From the NCBI RefSeq assembly GCF_000685155.1, contig NZ_JMIY01000009.1, forward strand, positions 1-53,406: a DNA stretch of 53,406 nucleotides, given 5' to 3'. A program made the position numbers and the translations under genes. Below the pieces are notes generated by a model. The model saw only the letters and a list, made by a program, of their open reading frames with translations. It made no database searches and was not told the origin of the DNA. Of the stretch, positions 16,350 through 25,016 are shown piece by piece. Numbering within the stretch: the stretch's first letter is position 1; each line of letters opens with the position of its first letter. The stretch comes from Candidatus Methanoperedens nitratireducens. GTDB taxonomy: Archaea > Halobacteriota > Methanosarcinia > Methanosarcinales > Methanoperedenaceae.

Positions 16350-17675
16350 ATGATATATAGTAGATCTGCATGTGGTGATCATATTTTACAATTGCACTCA
16401 GGGATTCTATCCGGGGATTCAAAATATAACCTTGTCTGCACAGGCTGCTCTGGCATTTATTCTGATGATCGTCTGAAATGCCCGACAGACAGCGCACTGC
16501 TACGGACGAATTACAGTAACAGGCAGATCATATTAAAAGACGTTCCTGGAATGGGAAAATTCCATGACTGGCTGCCTGTACATGAGATAATAACATCAAA
16601 TGCAGGTTCGATTACATATAAAAGCATAGATCTTGCCTCTGAACTGGGATTAAATAACCTGTATATCTCTTTTAATGGTTACTGGCCTGAGAGGGGGGCT
16701 TTTATAAAAACATGCAGCTTCAAGGAACTGGAAGCTTTCCCGACTATCCAGAGACTTAAGAATTCAGGAGGCTCACTTGTACTGGCATCGGCAGGGAACA
16801 CAGCGCGCGCTTTTGCCCATGCATCGGCCCTGACAGGGATAGAGGTCTATATCATAGTTCCAGAGAGCGGAATACCAAGGATGTGGCTTCCAGAGGAGCC
16901 CTCTGATTCTGTACATCTTATACAGATGGGAAAGAACTGCGATTATACAGATTCGATCCATCTTGCTGAGCGGCTTGCATCCCTTCCGGGCATGGTGGCA
17001 GAAGGCGGTGCGAGGAATGTGGCACGCAGGGATGGGATGGGGACTGTAATGCTCGATGCTGCATTTCATATGAAACGAATGCCTGATCATTATTTCCAGG
17101 CTATCGGCAGCGGAACAGGCGGTATTTCAGCATGGGAAGCATCACTGCGGCTTATCGTGGATGGACGGTTCGGCATGAGATTGCCAGAGCTTCATCTTGC
17201 CCAGAATTTGCCTTTTACTCCCATGCTCAACGCCTGGAAGGCGGGAAGGCGCGAGATAATCAAGGATATCGATATGCCCGATCCCAAGAAACTCATCCAT
17301 GAGATGTATGCTGATATCCTCTCAAACAGAGAACCGCCGTACTCCATAGGAGGCGGTGTGTACGATGCACTGTGTTCAACAGACGGGACAATGTACGGGA
17401 TCTCAAACAATGAAGCAAAAGCTTCCCAGAAGCTGTTTGAACATCTTGAAGGTATAGATATTTTCCCGCCTGCAGGTGTGGCGGTCGCATCTCTAATAAA
17501 GGCTGTGGAGAACCGGCAGGTGGAAGTTGATGACCATATCCTGCTGAATATAACAGGCGGTGGTGTAAAACGTCTTGAGATGGATTATTCCCCATACAAG
17601 ATAGAGCCGACAGCATATGCAGAGAATGCAAATATCCCGCTTGAGGAAATAATCTGCGAAAAGGTACTGGCTTGA
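16350..17675 (+). CDS. Cysteate synthase
   Basis: 441-aa PLP enzyme of the threonine-synthase family. It converts O-phosphoserine and sulfite to L-cysteate, the entry to the Methanosarcinales coenzyme M pathway. A zinc-ribbon-like CTGCSG segment lies at about 30-35. The PLP-lysine region is KTCSFKEL (about 120-127), LVLASAGNTARAFAHA follows near 143-158, and a glycine-rich phosphate loop AIGSGTGGISAW lies near 252-263. The sulfopyruvate decarboxylase gene overlaps its 3' end. The pairing distinguishes it from true threonine synthase. Confidence 0.92.
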   Translation: MIYSRSACGDHILQLHSGILSGDSKYNLVCTGCSGIYSDDRLKCPTDSALLRTNYSNRQIILKDVPGMGKFHDWLPVHEIITSNAGSITYKSIDLASELGLNNLYISFNGYWPERGAFIKTCSFKELEAFPTIQRLKNSGGSLVLASAGNTARAFAHASALTGIEVYIIVPESGIPRMWLPEEPSDSVHLIQMGKNCDYTDSIHLAERLASLPGMVAEGGARNVARRDGMGTVMLDAAFHMKRMPDHYFQAIGSGTGGISAWEASLRLIVDGRFGMRLPELHLAQNLPFTPMLNAWKAGRREIIKDIDMPDPKKLIHEMYADILSNREPPYSIGGGVYDALCSTDGTMYGISNNEAKASQKLFEHLEGIDIFPPAGVAVASLIKAVENRQVEVDDHILLNITGGGVKRLEMDYSPYKIEPTAYAENANIPLEEIICEKVLA

Positions 17676-18790
17676 TAGATAGTCCTGAACACAGGGTAGT
17701 TGAGATCCTCAAAAACAACAGCATCGATATTGCCGCAACGCTGCCGTGCGACAGGATAAAAGTGCTTCTACCGCAGATCAGCAGAAGCATAAAGACTATT
17801 CCCCTTACACGCGAGGAGAACGGCGTTGGGATCTGTGCAGGCGCGTACCTTGGGGGCAAAAGACCTGTAATGGTTATCCAGAGTACAGGTATCGGCAATA
17901 TGATAAACGCGCTTCTCTCCCTCAATCTCACCTATGGCATCCCGCTGCCTGTACTTGTAAGCTGGCGCGGTGTTTATAAGGAGTCAATAGAAGCCCAGGT
18001 GCTGTCTGGAGAAAGGATGCCTGCTATCCTGGACGCTGCAGGTATAAATCTCACAAAGATCGAATCAAGGGATGAACTTGATAAGATAGATCCTGCAATC
18101 AGGGATGCTTTTAAAAATGAGAGGCCGCATGTTGTTCTTATATCCCCTGCTGTGTGGGAGGGATCTCCAGGCGAAGTTCCTGCACCTTTAGAGATAATCC
18201 CGAGGGTCTCAGAATTGAACCTTGCAGCAGAAATTAAAGAACCTGTGATGACGCGGTACGAGGCGATTAAGGTATTAGCATCCACAGCAGGTGAGGATAT
18301 TATACTCTCAAATCTTGGTATCCCTGCTAAAGAATTATATGAGATCAGGGACAGGGAGCTTAATTTCTATATGATGGGTTCTATGGGACTGGTATCGCCT
18401 ATCGGGTTAGGGCTGGCTATGGCACAGAAAAGGCATGTGTATGTGATCGATGGCGACGGAAGCCTGCTCATGAACCCCAATGCTCTGAGCTGCATCGGGG
18501 CTTATAAACCGGGGAACCTGAGTGTAATAGCGGTCGATAATGCAGCGTACGGCTCAACAGGAAACCAGGAGACCTGTACACGCACACAGGTTGATCTTGA
18601 ACTTCTGGCAGTGGCGAGCGGGATAAAAAATACCGCAAAGGCAAATACAGAAGAGGAATTGAAGCAGGCCTTACTGCGTAAGGCGAATCTTATTCATGTG
18701 GTTGTAAAGCCTGTAAATGCTGCTTGCAGGGAGATCCCTCTTTCTGCCAGGGAGATCAAGCAGAGGTTCATGAAAGCGATAGGATCGTGA
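17672..18790 (+). CDS. comDE: Sulfopyruvate decarboxylase, fused alpha and beta subunits
   Basis: 372-aa TPP enzyme turning 3-sulfopyruvate into sulfoacetaldehyde for coenzyme M. The ComD-like half covers residues about 1-170 (LTREENGVGICAGAYLGGKR). The ComE-like half (about 190-372) carries the TPP motif GDGSLLMNPNALS and later VDNAAYGSTGNQ. The two halves are separate genes in Methanocaldococcus but fused in Methanosarcina, as I recall. The start is TTG at 17672, overlapping the cysteate synthase stop. Repeat A copy 2 lies just downstream. Confidence 0.93.
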   Translation: MIDSPEHRVVEILKNNSIDIAATLPCDRIKVLLPQISRSIKTIPLTREENGVGICAGAYLGGKRPVMVIQSTGIGNMINALLSLNLTYGIPLPVLVSWRGVYKESIEAQVLSGERMPAILDAAGINLTKIESRDELDKIDPAIRDAFKNERPHVVLISPAVWEGSPGEVPAPLEIIPRVSELNLAAEIKEPVMTRYEAIKVLASTAGEDIILSNLGIPAKELYEIRDRELNFYMMGSMGLVSPIGLGLAMAQKRHVYVIDGDGSLLMNPNALSCIGAYKPGNLSVIAVDNAAYGSTGNQETCTRTQVDLELLAVASGIKNTAKANTEEELKQALLRKANLIHVVVKPVNAACREIPLSAREIKQRFMKAIGS

Positions 18791-18810
18791 TCAAGCGTAC
18801 ACATTGAGAA

Positions 18811-18945
18811 TTGATTTAATGAGTGGATTTTCCCCCCTTTTTGCCTGTGGGACAGGAAAAATAGTTTATATGGGTGGAGTGGGGAAAATCCAGGCATCTT
18901 TTTAAGGTTTTATGTATATAAACAATGGTGTGAAAAAAGTGTGAT
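18811..18945 (+). repeat. Dispersed repeat A, copy 2
   Basis: Outer arms are GGATTTTCCCC (18825-18835) and GGGGAAAATCC (18881-18891), and the inner hairpin is CCTGT-GGG-ACAGG (18844-18856). Compared with copy 1, one outer C-G pair has become T-A on both sides, so pairing is kept. A T-run (18899-18903), TGTATATAAACA (18913-18924) and two GTGTGA motifs follow. It sits between two convergent genes and could terminate the comDE transcript. Confidence 0.82.
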
Positions 18946-18953
18946 GTTTTTCC

Positions 18954-19598
18954 CTAAACCTGAATCCTCGGACTTATATTTATTATTGCCTCTTCGATCC
19001 CGGCGATAATGAACTGTACAGATATGGCTGCAAGAAGTAATCCCATTATCCTGACAATGACCATCGTGCCTGTGTAACCCAGGATTTCAAAAGCCTTATC
19101 AGATCTGGACAGGATATAATATGAAACAAGATATACAAGAATAATACTTACAAAAAGGAGAGCCTGATCTGTTACTTCTTCTGCCGTGTTGAAGAGAACT
19201 ATACTGGTTGTAATAGCCCCCGGCCCTGTGAGAAGGGGTATCGCAAGCGGCGTAACGGCTACATCCTCCTTATGTATAGCCTCTTCTTCCTCTTTGGCAG
19301 TGCTCTTGGTGCTTGGTCTCATGCCGAAAAGCATCTCGAGGGAGATTATAAATAAAAGAAAACCCCCTGCTATTCTGAAAGAGTACATCTCTATACCGAG
19401 GTAGCGAAATATCGCATTTCCTGCAAGCGTAAATATAATCAGGATAATAACTGCAATAATTACTGCTCTCTTCACCATAGCCCTGCGTTTCTTCTTGCTG
19501 AAATCAGCAAGAATTGCCATGAATATCGGCACGTTTGCTACAGGGTCCACTATTATGAAAATTGCAATAAACGAGTATAAAGCGAAGTTTAAATCCAC
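18954..19598 (-). CDS. MarC family membrane protein
   Basis: 214-aa integral membrane protein with about six hydrophobic segments. Family signatures are IVDPVANVPIFMAI (about 16-29) and VTPLAIPLLTGPGAITTSIV (about 115-134). The function of MarC proteins is unsettled; a multidrug role was proposed and then doubted. It overlaps the 3' end of the archaeoflavoprotein gene by 10 bp and is the last gene of the purE-led operon. Confidence 0.92.
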   Translation of the reverse strand: MDLNFALYSFIAIFIIVDPVANVPIFMAILADFSKKKRRAMVKRAVIIAVIILIIFTLAGNAIFRYLGIEMYSFRIAGGFLLFIISLEMLFGMRPSTKSTAKEEEEAIHKEDVAVTPLAIPLLTGPGAITTSIVLFNTAEEVTDQALLFVSIILVYLVSYYILSRSDKAFEILGYTGTMVIVRIMGLLLAAISVQFIIAGIEEAIINISPRIQV

Positions 19599-20158
19599 GA
19601 TGATCTCTTGCCCTCGATATGCTTTTTAACGATTTCCCTTATTTCATCAGGATGCCCCATCACAGTTATCCCGTGCATTTTTCTAAGTTTATCCACAGCC
19701 TCGATATCTATATCCCGCATTGTGAGCGTGAGTTTTTTGCCACCAGGCAGATCCGTGGTGATTTCGCCTTCTCTCTGGTCTGCTGGAAAAATATAGACCG
19801 GCACTTTTGCTTTCATGGCCAACGCTGCCGCATTCGACAGAAGGGTATCCGAAATTCCGGCAGCGATTTTTCCCACTGTGTTGGAGGTGGAGGGCAGGAT
19901 CAGGAGAAAATCGTATTTGCCAAGCTGAAGGTCACCCGCCAGAAACGGGATGTTCGGTGATTTTTCAACAAAAGTCCTGGGAAAACTGGATTTTAGATCA
20001 TTAAAGAGCTTATACCATTTTACGACCATCTCACCTGCCTGTGAGAGAAATACCCTTACCTCAAGGTCATGCTCTCTAGTTACCTCTTTCATTATCTCAA
20101 GGCTTTCTTTTAGATAATCGCCGCAGCCTGTAATTCCCCATGCGATTCTTAAAGTCAT
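19589..20158 (-). CDS. afpA: Archaeoflavoprotein (AfpA-like)
   Basis: 189-aa FMN protein of the flavoprotein (Dfp/UbiX-like) fold. Motifs are IAWGITGCGDYLKESLEIMK at the N-terminus, FLLILPSTSNTVGKIAAGI (about 85-103) and a PVYIFPADQ stretch. This wording fits archaeoflavoprotein AfpA. In Archaeoglobus, as I recall, AfpA lies next to an iron-sulfur flavoprotein and passes electrons to it, and the gene upstream here is such a protein. The related dihydromethanopterin reductase DmrB is the alternative. Confidence 0.82.
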   Translation of the reverse strand: MTLRIAWGITGCGDYLKESLEIMKEVTREHDLEVRVFLSQAGEMVVKWYKLFNDLKSSFPRTFVEKSPNIPFLAGDLQLGKYDFLLILPSTSNTVGKIAAGISDTLLSNAAALAMKAKVPVYIFPADQREGEITTDLPGGKKLTLTMRDIDIEAVDKLRKMHGITVMGHPDEIREIVKKHIEGKRSSWI

Positions 20159-20179
20159 AGCATTACCAGTGGTTATATC

Positions 20180-20809
20180 TCAATCCTTTATGCTCTTTAG
20201 CATTAAAGCCATTTTCATCAATTTATTTACAGTCCTGCGCATGCTCTTCAAGCCTTCCTCATCATCTCTAACGCCATTCGCTCCCAGGTCTTTTGACCAC
20301 AACGTACCGCCCAGATTCGCCCCGAAGGAACCGCCACCCACCGGGATTGCCCCGTTTATGATATAAAAGTTGAGTATTGCCTGTATAGAAGGCTCCTGCC
20401 CGCCTATCCTGTCTCCCCCGACTGCGATCGCGCCACCCGGTTTATTCATGATAAAATGCGGATACTGCGCAGCTATGGCCCTGCACCTGTCCATTATCAC
20501 CTTTATCTGGCCGCTCACCATCCCCTGATATACGGGCGTGCCGATTATGAGTGCATCAGCCCATTTAAGTTTTTCATAGACCTGCTGCATATCATCGTTA
20601 TGGATACAGCCGCTCTTTTCTCGTATACAGTAATCGCAGTGGATACAGAAGTTTAATTTCTTTCCCTGGGCAGAGAAGTATTCAGTTTCTACAGGGTATT
20701 TTTCTGAAGCGTATCTCAGTGACTCTCTCACTATGTAATCAGTTGAGGCTTTTCTTGGACTGCCTGAGATCCCGAAAAGTTTTATTCTTTCCACTCCCAA
20801 AATGTTCAC
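20180..20809 (-). CDS. Iron-sulfur flavoprotein (ISF)
   Basis: 209-aa flavodoxin-like FMN protein. The FMN loop is LFGISGSPRKASTD (about 11-24). The compact cluster motif CX2CX2CX6C (CIHCDYCIREKSGC, about 54-67) is the ISF signature for a [4Fe-4S] cluster. ALIIGTPVYQGMVSG (about 86-100) is the second FMN region. ISFs handle electrons and oxidative stress in methanoarchaea, reducing oxygen or peroxide by common proposal. Its neighbour AfpA is a plausible electron donor. Confidence 0.9.
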   Translation of the reverse strand: MNILGVERIKLFGISGSPRKASTDYIVRESLRYASEKYPVETEYFSAQGKKLNFCIHCDYCIREKSGCIHNDDMQQVYEKLKWADALIIGTPVYQGMVSGQIKVIMDRCRAIAAQYPHFIMNKPGGAIAVGGDRIGGQEPSIQAILNFYIINGAIPVGGGSFGANLGGTLWSKDLGANGVRDDEEGLKSMRRTVNKLMKMALMLKSIKD

Positions 20810-20818
20810 CTGCTGAGT

Positions 20819-21205
20819 TCACTTCGTACCGAGTATCCTGAGGGCAAGGTGTGCTGCATTCTCACCATTGTCTATCCCTACGCAGGCTACAGGGACGCCT
20901 TTTGGCATCTGGGCTATGGATAAGAGAGCATCAAGACCTCCGAGTTTAGAACTTACAGGAACGCCGATAACAGGTTTTTTTGTTCTTGAGGCAATTGCTC
21001 CAGGAAGTGCTGCTGATAAACCTGCAATTCCTATAAAGATCTCTGCATCACTGTCTGATATATAACTATCTAACTCCAGTGGATTCCTGTGCGCAGAAAG
21101 TACACGTATCTCATAATTCACTCCCGCCTCATCAAACACATTCGCTACTCGCTCTGCAATGTGCCTGTCTGACTCTGAACCAATCAATATTGCTACGGTC
21201 ACCAT
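20819..21205 (-). CDS. purE: PurE, 5-(carboxyamino)imidazole ribonucleotide mutase / AIR carboxylase
   Basis: 128-aa enzyme of purine synthesis that places the carboxyl group on aminoimidazole ribonucleotide. Signature motifs are [15 protein letters not shown] (6-20), [12 protein letters not shown] (about 35-46), and [16 protein letters not shown] (about 58-73). It is slightly shorter than bacterial PurE (about 160 aa). It is first in the purE-ISF-afpA-marC run with 9-21 bp gaps. Confidence 0.93.
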   Translation of the reverse strand: MVTVAILIGSESDRHIAERVANVFDEAGVNYEIRVLSAHRNPLELDSYISDSDAEIFIGIAGLSAALPGAIASRTKKPVIGVPVSSKLGGLDALLSIAQMPKGVPVACVGIDNGENAAHLALRILGTK

Positions 21206-21323
21206 AGTTCATTAATAGTTAATTAATACTTAAAACCTTTTTAATTCCAGGTTCTAAGTGGAGAGGTGTGGGGGATGACCGGTCCCCCAGCTTTATGGCT
21301 CCTTATTGGTTCATTGTTGCCAT

Positions 21324-21581
21324 TTAATCATCATCTTCAAATGCCATTTTTATATGCCTTGAGAACATGGATAGCCACATCGAGTATTTCCCGCTTGCCA
21401 GCAGTCCACTGTTGGGAAAAGCGTCATCATTCATATAATTTGAACTCTGCTCAAGTTCGACAGAGTCTCCAAAATATATACCAATTGCTCCATTTTTATC
21501 AGAACCCAGGGATATATTTATATATCCTGTTTGCTGATTTTGAATTGGAATTGATGTAATATATCTGGGAGCATACTTCAT
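21324..21581 (-). CDS. Hypothetical protein, 85 aa
   Basis: A small soluble protein with beta-type segments (GYINISLGSDKNGAIGIYFG) and an acidic C-terminus; no family is recognised. A strong ribosome site (GGAGGAG) precedes the ATG at 21581, which lies just after the stop of the KxxHVQ-type gene, so the two form a small operon. Confidence 0.6.
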   Translation of the reverse strand: MKYAPRYITSIPIQNQQTGYINISLGSDKNGAIGIYFGDSVELEQSSNYMNDDAFPNSGLLASGKYSMWLSMFSRHIKMAFEDDD

Positions 21582-21582
21582 A

Positions 21583-21720
21583 TTACTCCTCCTTATTACA
21601 TTTTAAATAATGATACACTGCCTTTGAAATTGCCTCTTTAATGGAGGACTCACGCGCCTTTTCCTTCAATGCAACTACATCATCCTGTGGAAGTACAGAT
21701 TGAACATGGACTATTTTCAT
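21583..21720 (-). CDS. Small KxxHVQ-type conserved protein (DUF5371-like)
   Basis: 45-aa protein MKIVHVQSVLPQDDVVALKE... with helix KEAISKAVYHYLKC. The ATG at 21720 is preceded by GGAGATAAC; the longer frame to 21780 would begin with an unlikely poly-Ile stretch. It is a clear paralogue of the protein at 12317-12517. A small regulatory or DNA-binding role is possible but unproven. Confidence 0.68.
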   Translation of the reverse strand: MKIVHVQSVLPQDDVVALKEKARESSIKEAISKAVYHYLKCNKEE

Positions 21721-22038
21721 TTTGTTATCTCCTCTGTATGCCAATAGAACCATAATAATGATGATTATAATAATTCGCATTATGTATATACTTTTCTGTT
21801 TTTAAACTATTATTTAATTTATATATTAATTTACTAAAATTAAGATTACCGTACGGATGGTGTTACTAAGCATAATAATATTAATATGCATGATCATATA
21901 TACATTAAGAGACTTTGAAGGCGATCACTTAAACAGTATTAAATAAGAGTGTCGTCTTCATGCCTATATTTATATGATATACATTAATTAGTGGCATGAT
22001 AGTACATAAAGAACATATAAATAAGAGGATATGAGTTT
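21721..22038. promoter_or_regulatory. Divergent AT-rich promoter region
   Basis: No gene is seen in these 318 bases. They separate the KxxHVQ gene (leftward) from the FAH-family gene (rightward). An 8-bp palindrome CCGTACGG lies at 21849-21856 and a CATATAAATA box at about 22013-22022, which is only some 25 bp before the FAH start and suggests a leaderless transcript. Confidence 0.4.
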
Positions 22039-22797
22039 ATGATCGGCAGATTCAAACACGGTAATGAGATATTCGATGGTGAAGTGAGAGGCAGCAGTGT
22101 TGTTGTTAACAGGGGATTGTACTCTGATACATATCTACTTTCAGATATACTATTATTACCACCAGCACAGCCCAGTAAAATAATATGTGTGGGACTTAAC
22201 TATAGAGATCACGCCAGAGAGCTAAATATGCAGATACCTGATAAACCAGTACTCTTTTTGAAGCCTCCATCTGCGGTTATAGGTAATCTTGGGAAGATCA
22301 TATATCCTGATTCAACCAGCCATGTTGATTATGAGGGAGAGCTTGCTGTGATAATCAGTAAGCGTTGCAGGAATATCCGCGCAGCCGATGCCGGCAGCGT
22401 GATAATGGGCTATACATGTTTTAATGATGTAACCGCAAGGGATCTTCAAAAGGAGGATATACAGTGGACGCGTGCCAAGTGTTTTGATACGTTCGCGCCT
22501 GTTGGTCCTTATATTGCAGATCCGGGGCTGGATGTAAGCAATCTTGCTATTAAAACAAGGGTGAACGGAAAACTGCGGCAGGACTCAACGACAGCCAACC
22601 TCATTTTTGATGTGCCGCAGCTAATTGAGTTTATCTCTGGCATCATGACCCTTGAGCCAGGTGATATAATATCTACCGGTACACCGCCCGGGGTGGGTAA
22701 ACTGTCAGTAGGGGATGAAGTAGAGATAGAGATAGAAGATATAGGTATATTGAAAAACACTGTAGTTGCTCAAGATTATACTGAGAAGGTGAATTGA
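22039..22797 (+). CDS. Fumarylacetoacetate hydrolase-family protein
   Basis: 252-aa member of the FAH family, which hydrolyses or decarboxylates beta-keto acids with a divalent metal. Motifs are ICVGLNYRDHARELN (about 50-64), FLKPPSAVIG (about 74-83), VDYEGELAVII with metal-binding Glu residues (about 95-105), GYTCFNDVTARDLQ (about 124-137) and DIISTGTPPGVGKL near the C-terminus. The exact substrate cannot be told; oxaloacetate decarboxylase or acylpyruvase activity is common. Two tiny basic ORFs follow. Confidence 0.9.
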   Translation: MIGRFKHGNEIFDGEVRGSSVVVNRGLYSDTYLLSDILLLPPAQPSKIICVGLNYRDHARELNMQIPDKPVLFLKPPSAVIGNLGKIIYPDSTSHVDYEGELAVIISKRCRNIRAADAGSVIMGYTCFNDVTARDLQKEDIQWTRAKCFDTFAPVGPYIADPGLDVSNLAIKTRVNGKLRQDSTTANLIFDVPQLIEFISGIMTLEPGDIISTGTPPGVGKLSVGDEVEIEIEDIGILKNTVVAQDYTEKVN

Positions 22798-22950
22798 ATG
22801 TCTGATGTATATGAGAATATCTGGGAAAACCGAAAACATAAACCTCCCAAGAGAGAAGAGAAAAAGCTTCCTGAAGCAAAAATGCCATCCAGTGACCATG
22901 ATAGGTTAAAGGATTCAATAGAAAGAAGAAGAAAGAAGTATATGGGTTAG
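22798..22950 (+). CDS. Small highly charged protein, 50 aa
   Basis: The ATG directly follows the stop of the FAH-family gene with no gap, and the frame runs 50 codons to TAG. The product (MSDVYENIWENRKHKPPKRE..., ending RRRKKYMG) is rich in Lys, Arg and Glu and probably disordered. AAGGTGAATTG upstream can serve as the ribosome site. No family is recognised. Confidence 0.6.
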   Translation: MSDVYENIWENRKHKPPKREEKKLPEAKMPSSDHDRLKDSIERRRKKYMG

Positions 22951-22985
22951 ATAGTTTAAATATTTTCAATTAAGAGGTATAGAAC

Positions 22986-23123
22986 ATGTCAATGTCGAAA
23001 AAGATTATGGAAAGAAAAGAGCGTGAGCGTAAGGAAAAAATAACAGAGCTTGAAAAACTGGCAGCTTCAGGAAGCGGTGATGCAAAAAAGAAGCTTGCAA
23101 AAGAAAAAAGAAAGATGAAATAA
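22986..23123 (+). CDS. Small Lys-rich helical protein, 45 aa
   Basis: A 45-codon frame starting MSMSKKIMERKERERKEK and ending AKEKRKMK, nearly all charged and helical. AAGAGGT upstream may be its ribosome site. It lies 35 bp after the previous small ORF on the same strand. Nucleic-acid contact is plausible from composition alone. Confidence 0.5.
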   Translation: MSMSKKIMERKERERKEKITELEKLAASGSGDAKKKLAKEKRKMK

Positions 23124-23131
23124 ATATTATT

Positions 23132-23920
23132 TCATTTCATGATGTCCTGGGGTGCACCGCACAGTTTCACCAGCGCTTCAGCCTCAATAAAATGGAGTTG
23201 AGCAGGAATAATAAGAGTATGGAGAGGCCTGCCAAAATCATAATCTTTTAGTTTTTCAAGATAATCAGCATGTGCTACAGGAGAATCCGACCCTGCCCTT
23301 GCGATACCCACAGCCAGCGCATTTACAAGTACGCCCTCACCCCGTCGCTCTTCCATCTCCATCAGTATTGATACAGCTTCTCCGATTCTCATAAATCCCT
23401 TCTCCCTGTCTATATCAAGAAAAACAAGTGTATGGAGGTTATTTCTCCTGTTCATTTTGATAGTATCGTATGGAGCCTCTGATATGATGGTCTTATCTCT
23501 CCGTGTGTAGGGGAACGGAATAGTTGTTGATTTGCCGAACCTGTAGTTCTGTAACCCGCTCAATCCCGAGACTGCGGATGAGATCGACGGAGCATGTATA
23601 ATCGCTGTATCAATACCCATATCGATTGCGCGAAGACGCAGGTCTATATGTGTGGTCGCCACCATGGCATCCCCGCCTGTCAGGAACACCACGTTCTTTT
23701 CTTTTGCAAGAGAAAGCCATGATGTATTCTGCTCAACATCTTCTCTTGTGAGTACTGTCACTTTCCTGCCGTAGAGTTCTTCCATTTTCTCTATGCTGGT
23801 ACCCATCAGGTGCGAGGTATAGAATTCAGCATAAACTATATCTGCTCTCCTTACAGCTTCCAGTCCTTTTACTGTTATGTCTTTCTCATCGTATAATCCA
23901 AGTCCAATAAACGTAAGCAC
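23132..23920 (-). CDS. dphB: Diphthine synthase
   Basis: 262-aa SAM-dependent methyltransferase of the tetrapyrrole-methylase fold that methylates the modified His of elongation factor 2 in diphthamide synthesis. Motifs are MLTFIGLGLYDEKDITVKGL at the N-terminus, YAEFYTSHLMGTS (about 30-42), VVFLTGGDAMVATTHIDLR (about 76-94) and HAPSISSAVSGLSGLQNYRFG (about 109-129; cite residues only). The start is GTG at 23920. It is convergent with the small ORFs. Confidence 0.95.
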   Translation of the reverse strand: MLTFIGLGLYDEKDITVKGLEAVRRADIVYAEFYTSHLMGTSIEKMEELYGRKVTVLTREDVEQNTSWLSLAKEKNVVFLTGGDAMVATTHIDLRLRAIDMGIDTAIIHAPSISSAVSGLSGLQNYRFGKSTTIPFPYTRRDKTIISEAPYDTIKMNRRNNLHTLVFLDIDREKGFMRIGEAVSILMEMEERRGEGVLVNALAVGIARAGSDSPVAHADYLEKLKDYDFGRPLHTLIIPAQLHFIEAEALVKLCGAPQDIMK

Positions 23921-24013
23921 ATTGCAGTATTAGTCGGCAATATTTGTAAGCCTTACTATCGAGGTGAACAAAAAGCTAAAATATTATATCCTTATAACGA
24001 TTATTTTAATAAT

Positions 24014-24982
24014 ATGGAATCCCTGTGCATAAGAATCCCTAAAAAAGCCGCAGAAGAGGCAAGACGAAAACTCATTGAACTTGACGCTATTGATAAGAGC
24101 CTGAAAATAAGATCCGAGGATGATTACCTTTTAATTCCGATCACCAGGCCAGTCCAGGGATACGATATCGAAAAGAGGGATTTTGAAGTATTAGAGAAAG
24201 AAAAATCTCCTGCTGAAATACTGGGATTCGCACCTGCGTATGAGCAGATAGGGGACATCGCGATTATAGACAGGCATGAGCCTGAAGCACAGCGGATTGC
24301 AGAGGTCCTGATACGGCAGAAAAAGATAAAAACAGTCCTTCAGGCTGAAACCTCGGTAGGCGGAGAGTACAGGACGCGTGGATTATCAGTACTGGCAGGG
24401 GAGAGGAAGACAGAGACGCTCTATAAAGAGAACGAGTGCAGGTATAAGCTTGATATCGCCAGGGTGTATTTCACTCCACGCCTTGCAACTGAGAGATTGA
24501 GGGTTGCAAACCAGATACATGATGGTGAGAAGGTGGTGGATATGTTTGCAGGCGTCGGGCCATTCAGCATCCTGATCGCAAAAAAGTTTCCTTCTGCGCA
24601 CGTGATCGCTATTGATAAGAATCCGGATGCGATCCACTACCTGAGAGAGAATGTGAAACTTAATAAGGTAAGAAATGTTGAAATAAGAGAGGGGGATGCA
24701 AGGGATGAGATCAAAGGGATCTCAGGGGTTGATCATGTCATCATGAACCTGCCTCACAGCAGCCTTGAGTTTCTGGATGCTGCACTGGGCATAGTAAAAA
24801 AAGGCGGGATCATTCATTTCTATGCCATAGCGCACGAAGATGATCTATTCGATGGGGTACTAAAGAAGATCGAAGAGACAGCATCACATCATGGTATGAG
24901 GATAGTACCCCTCAATAAAAGAATAGTGAGACCTTACGCCCCGTACCAGTATAACATATGTATCGATTTTCAGGTATTTTGA
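24014..24982 (+). CDS. trm5: tRNA (guanine(37)-N1)-methyltransferase Trm5
   Basis: 322-aa enzyme that forms m1G37 in tRNA to prevent frameshifting. The N-terminal region (about 1-60) resembles the D1 domain of archaeal Trm5b. The SAM site is VVDMFAGVGPFSILIAKK (about 173-190), and VIAIDKNPDAIHYL follows (about 197-210). The catalytic motif is NLPH (about 244-247). The length fits Trm5b. Confidence 0.93.
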   Translation: MESLCIRIPKKAAEEARRKLIELDAIDKSLKIRSEDDYLLIPITRPVQGYDIEKRDFEVLEKEKSPAEILGFAPAYEQIGDIAIIDRHEPEAQRIAEVLIRQKKIKTVLQAETSVGGEYRTRGLSVLAGERKTETLYKENECRYKLDIARVYFTPRLATERLRVANQIHDGEKVVDMFAGVGPFSILIAKKFPSAHVIAIDKNPDAIHYLRENVKLNKVRNVEIREGDARDEIKGISGVDHVIMNLPHSSLEFLDAALGIVKKGGIIHFYAIAHEDDLFDGVLKKIEETASHHGMRIVPLNKRIVRPYAPYQYNICIDFQVF

Positions 24983-25016
24983 CCTGCTGTTGTGATACTT
25001 TAGAGACTGCACAGTA

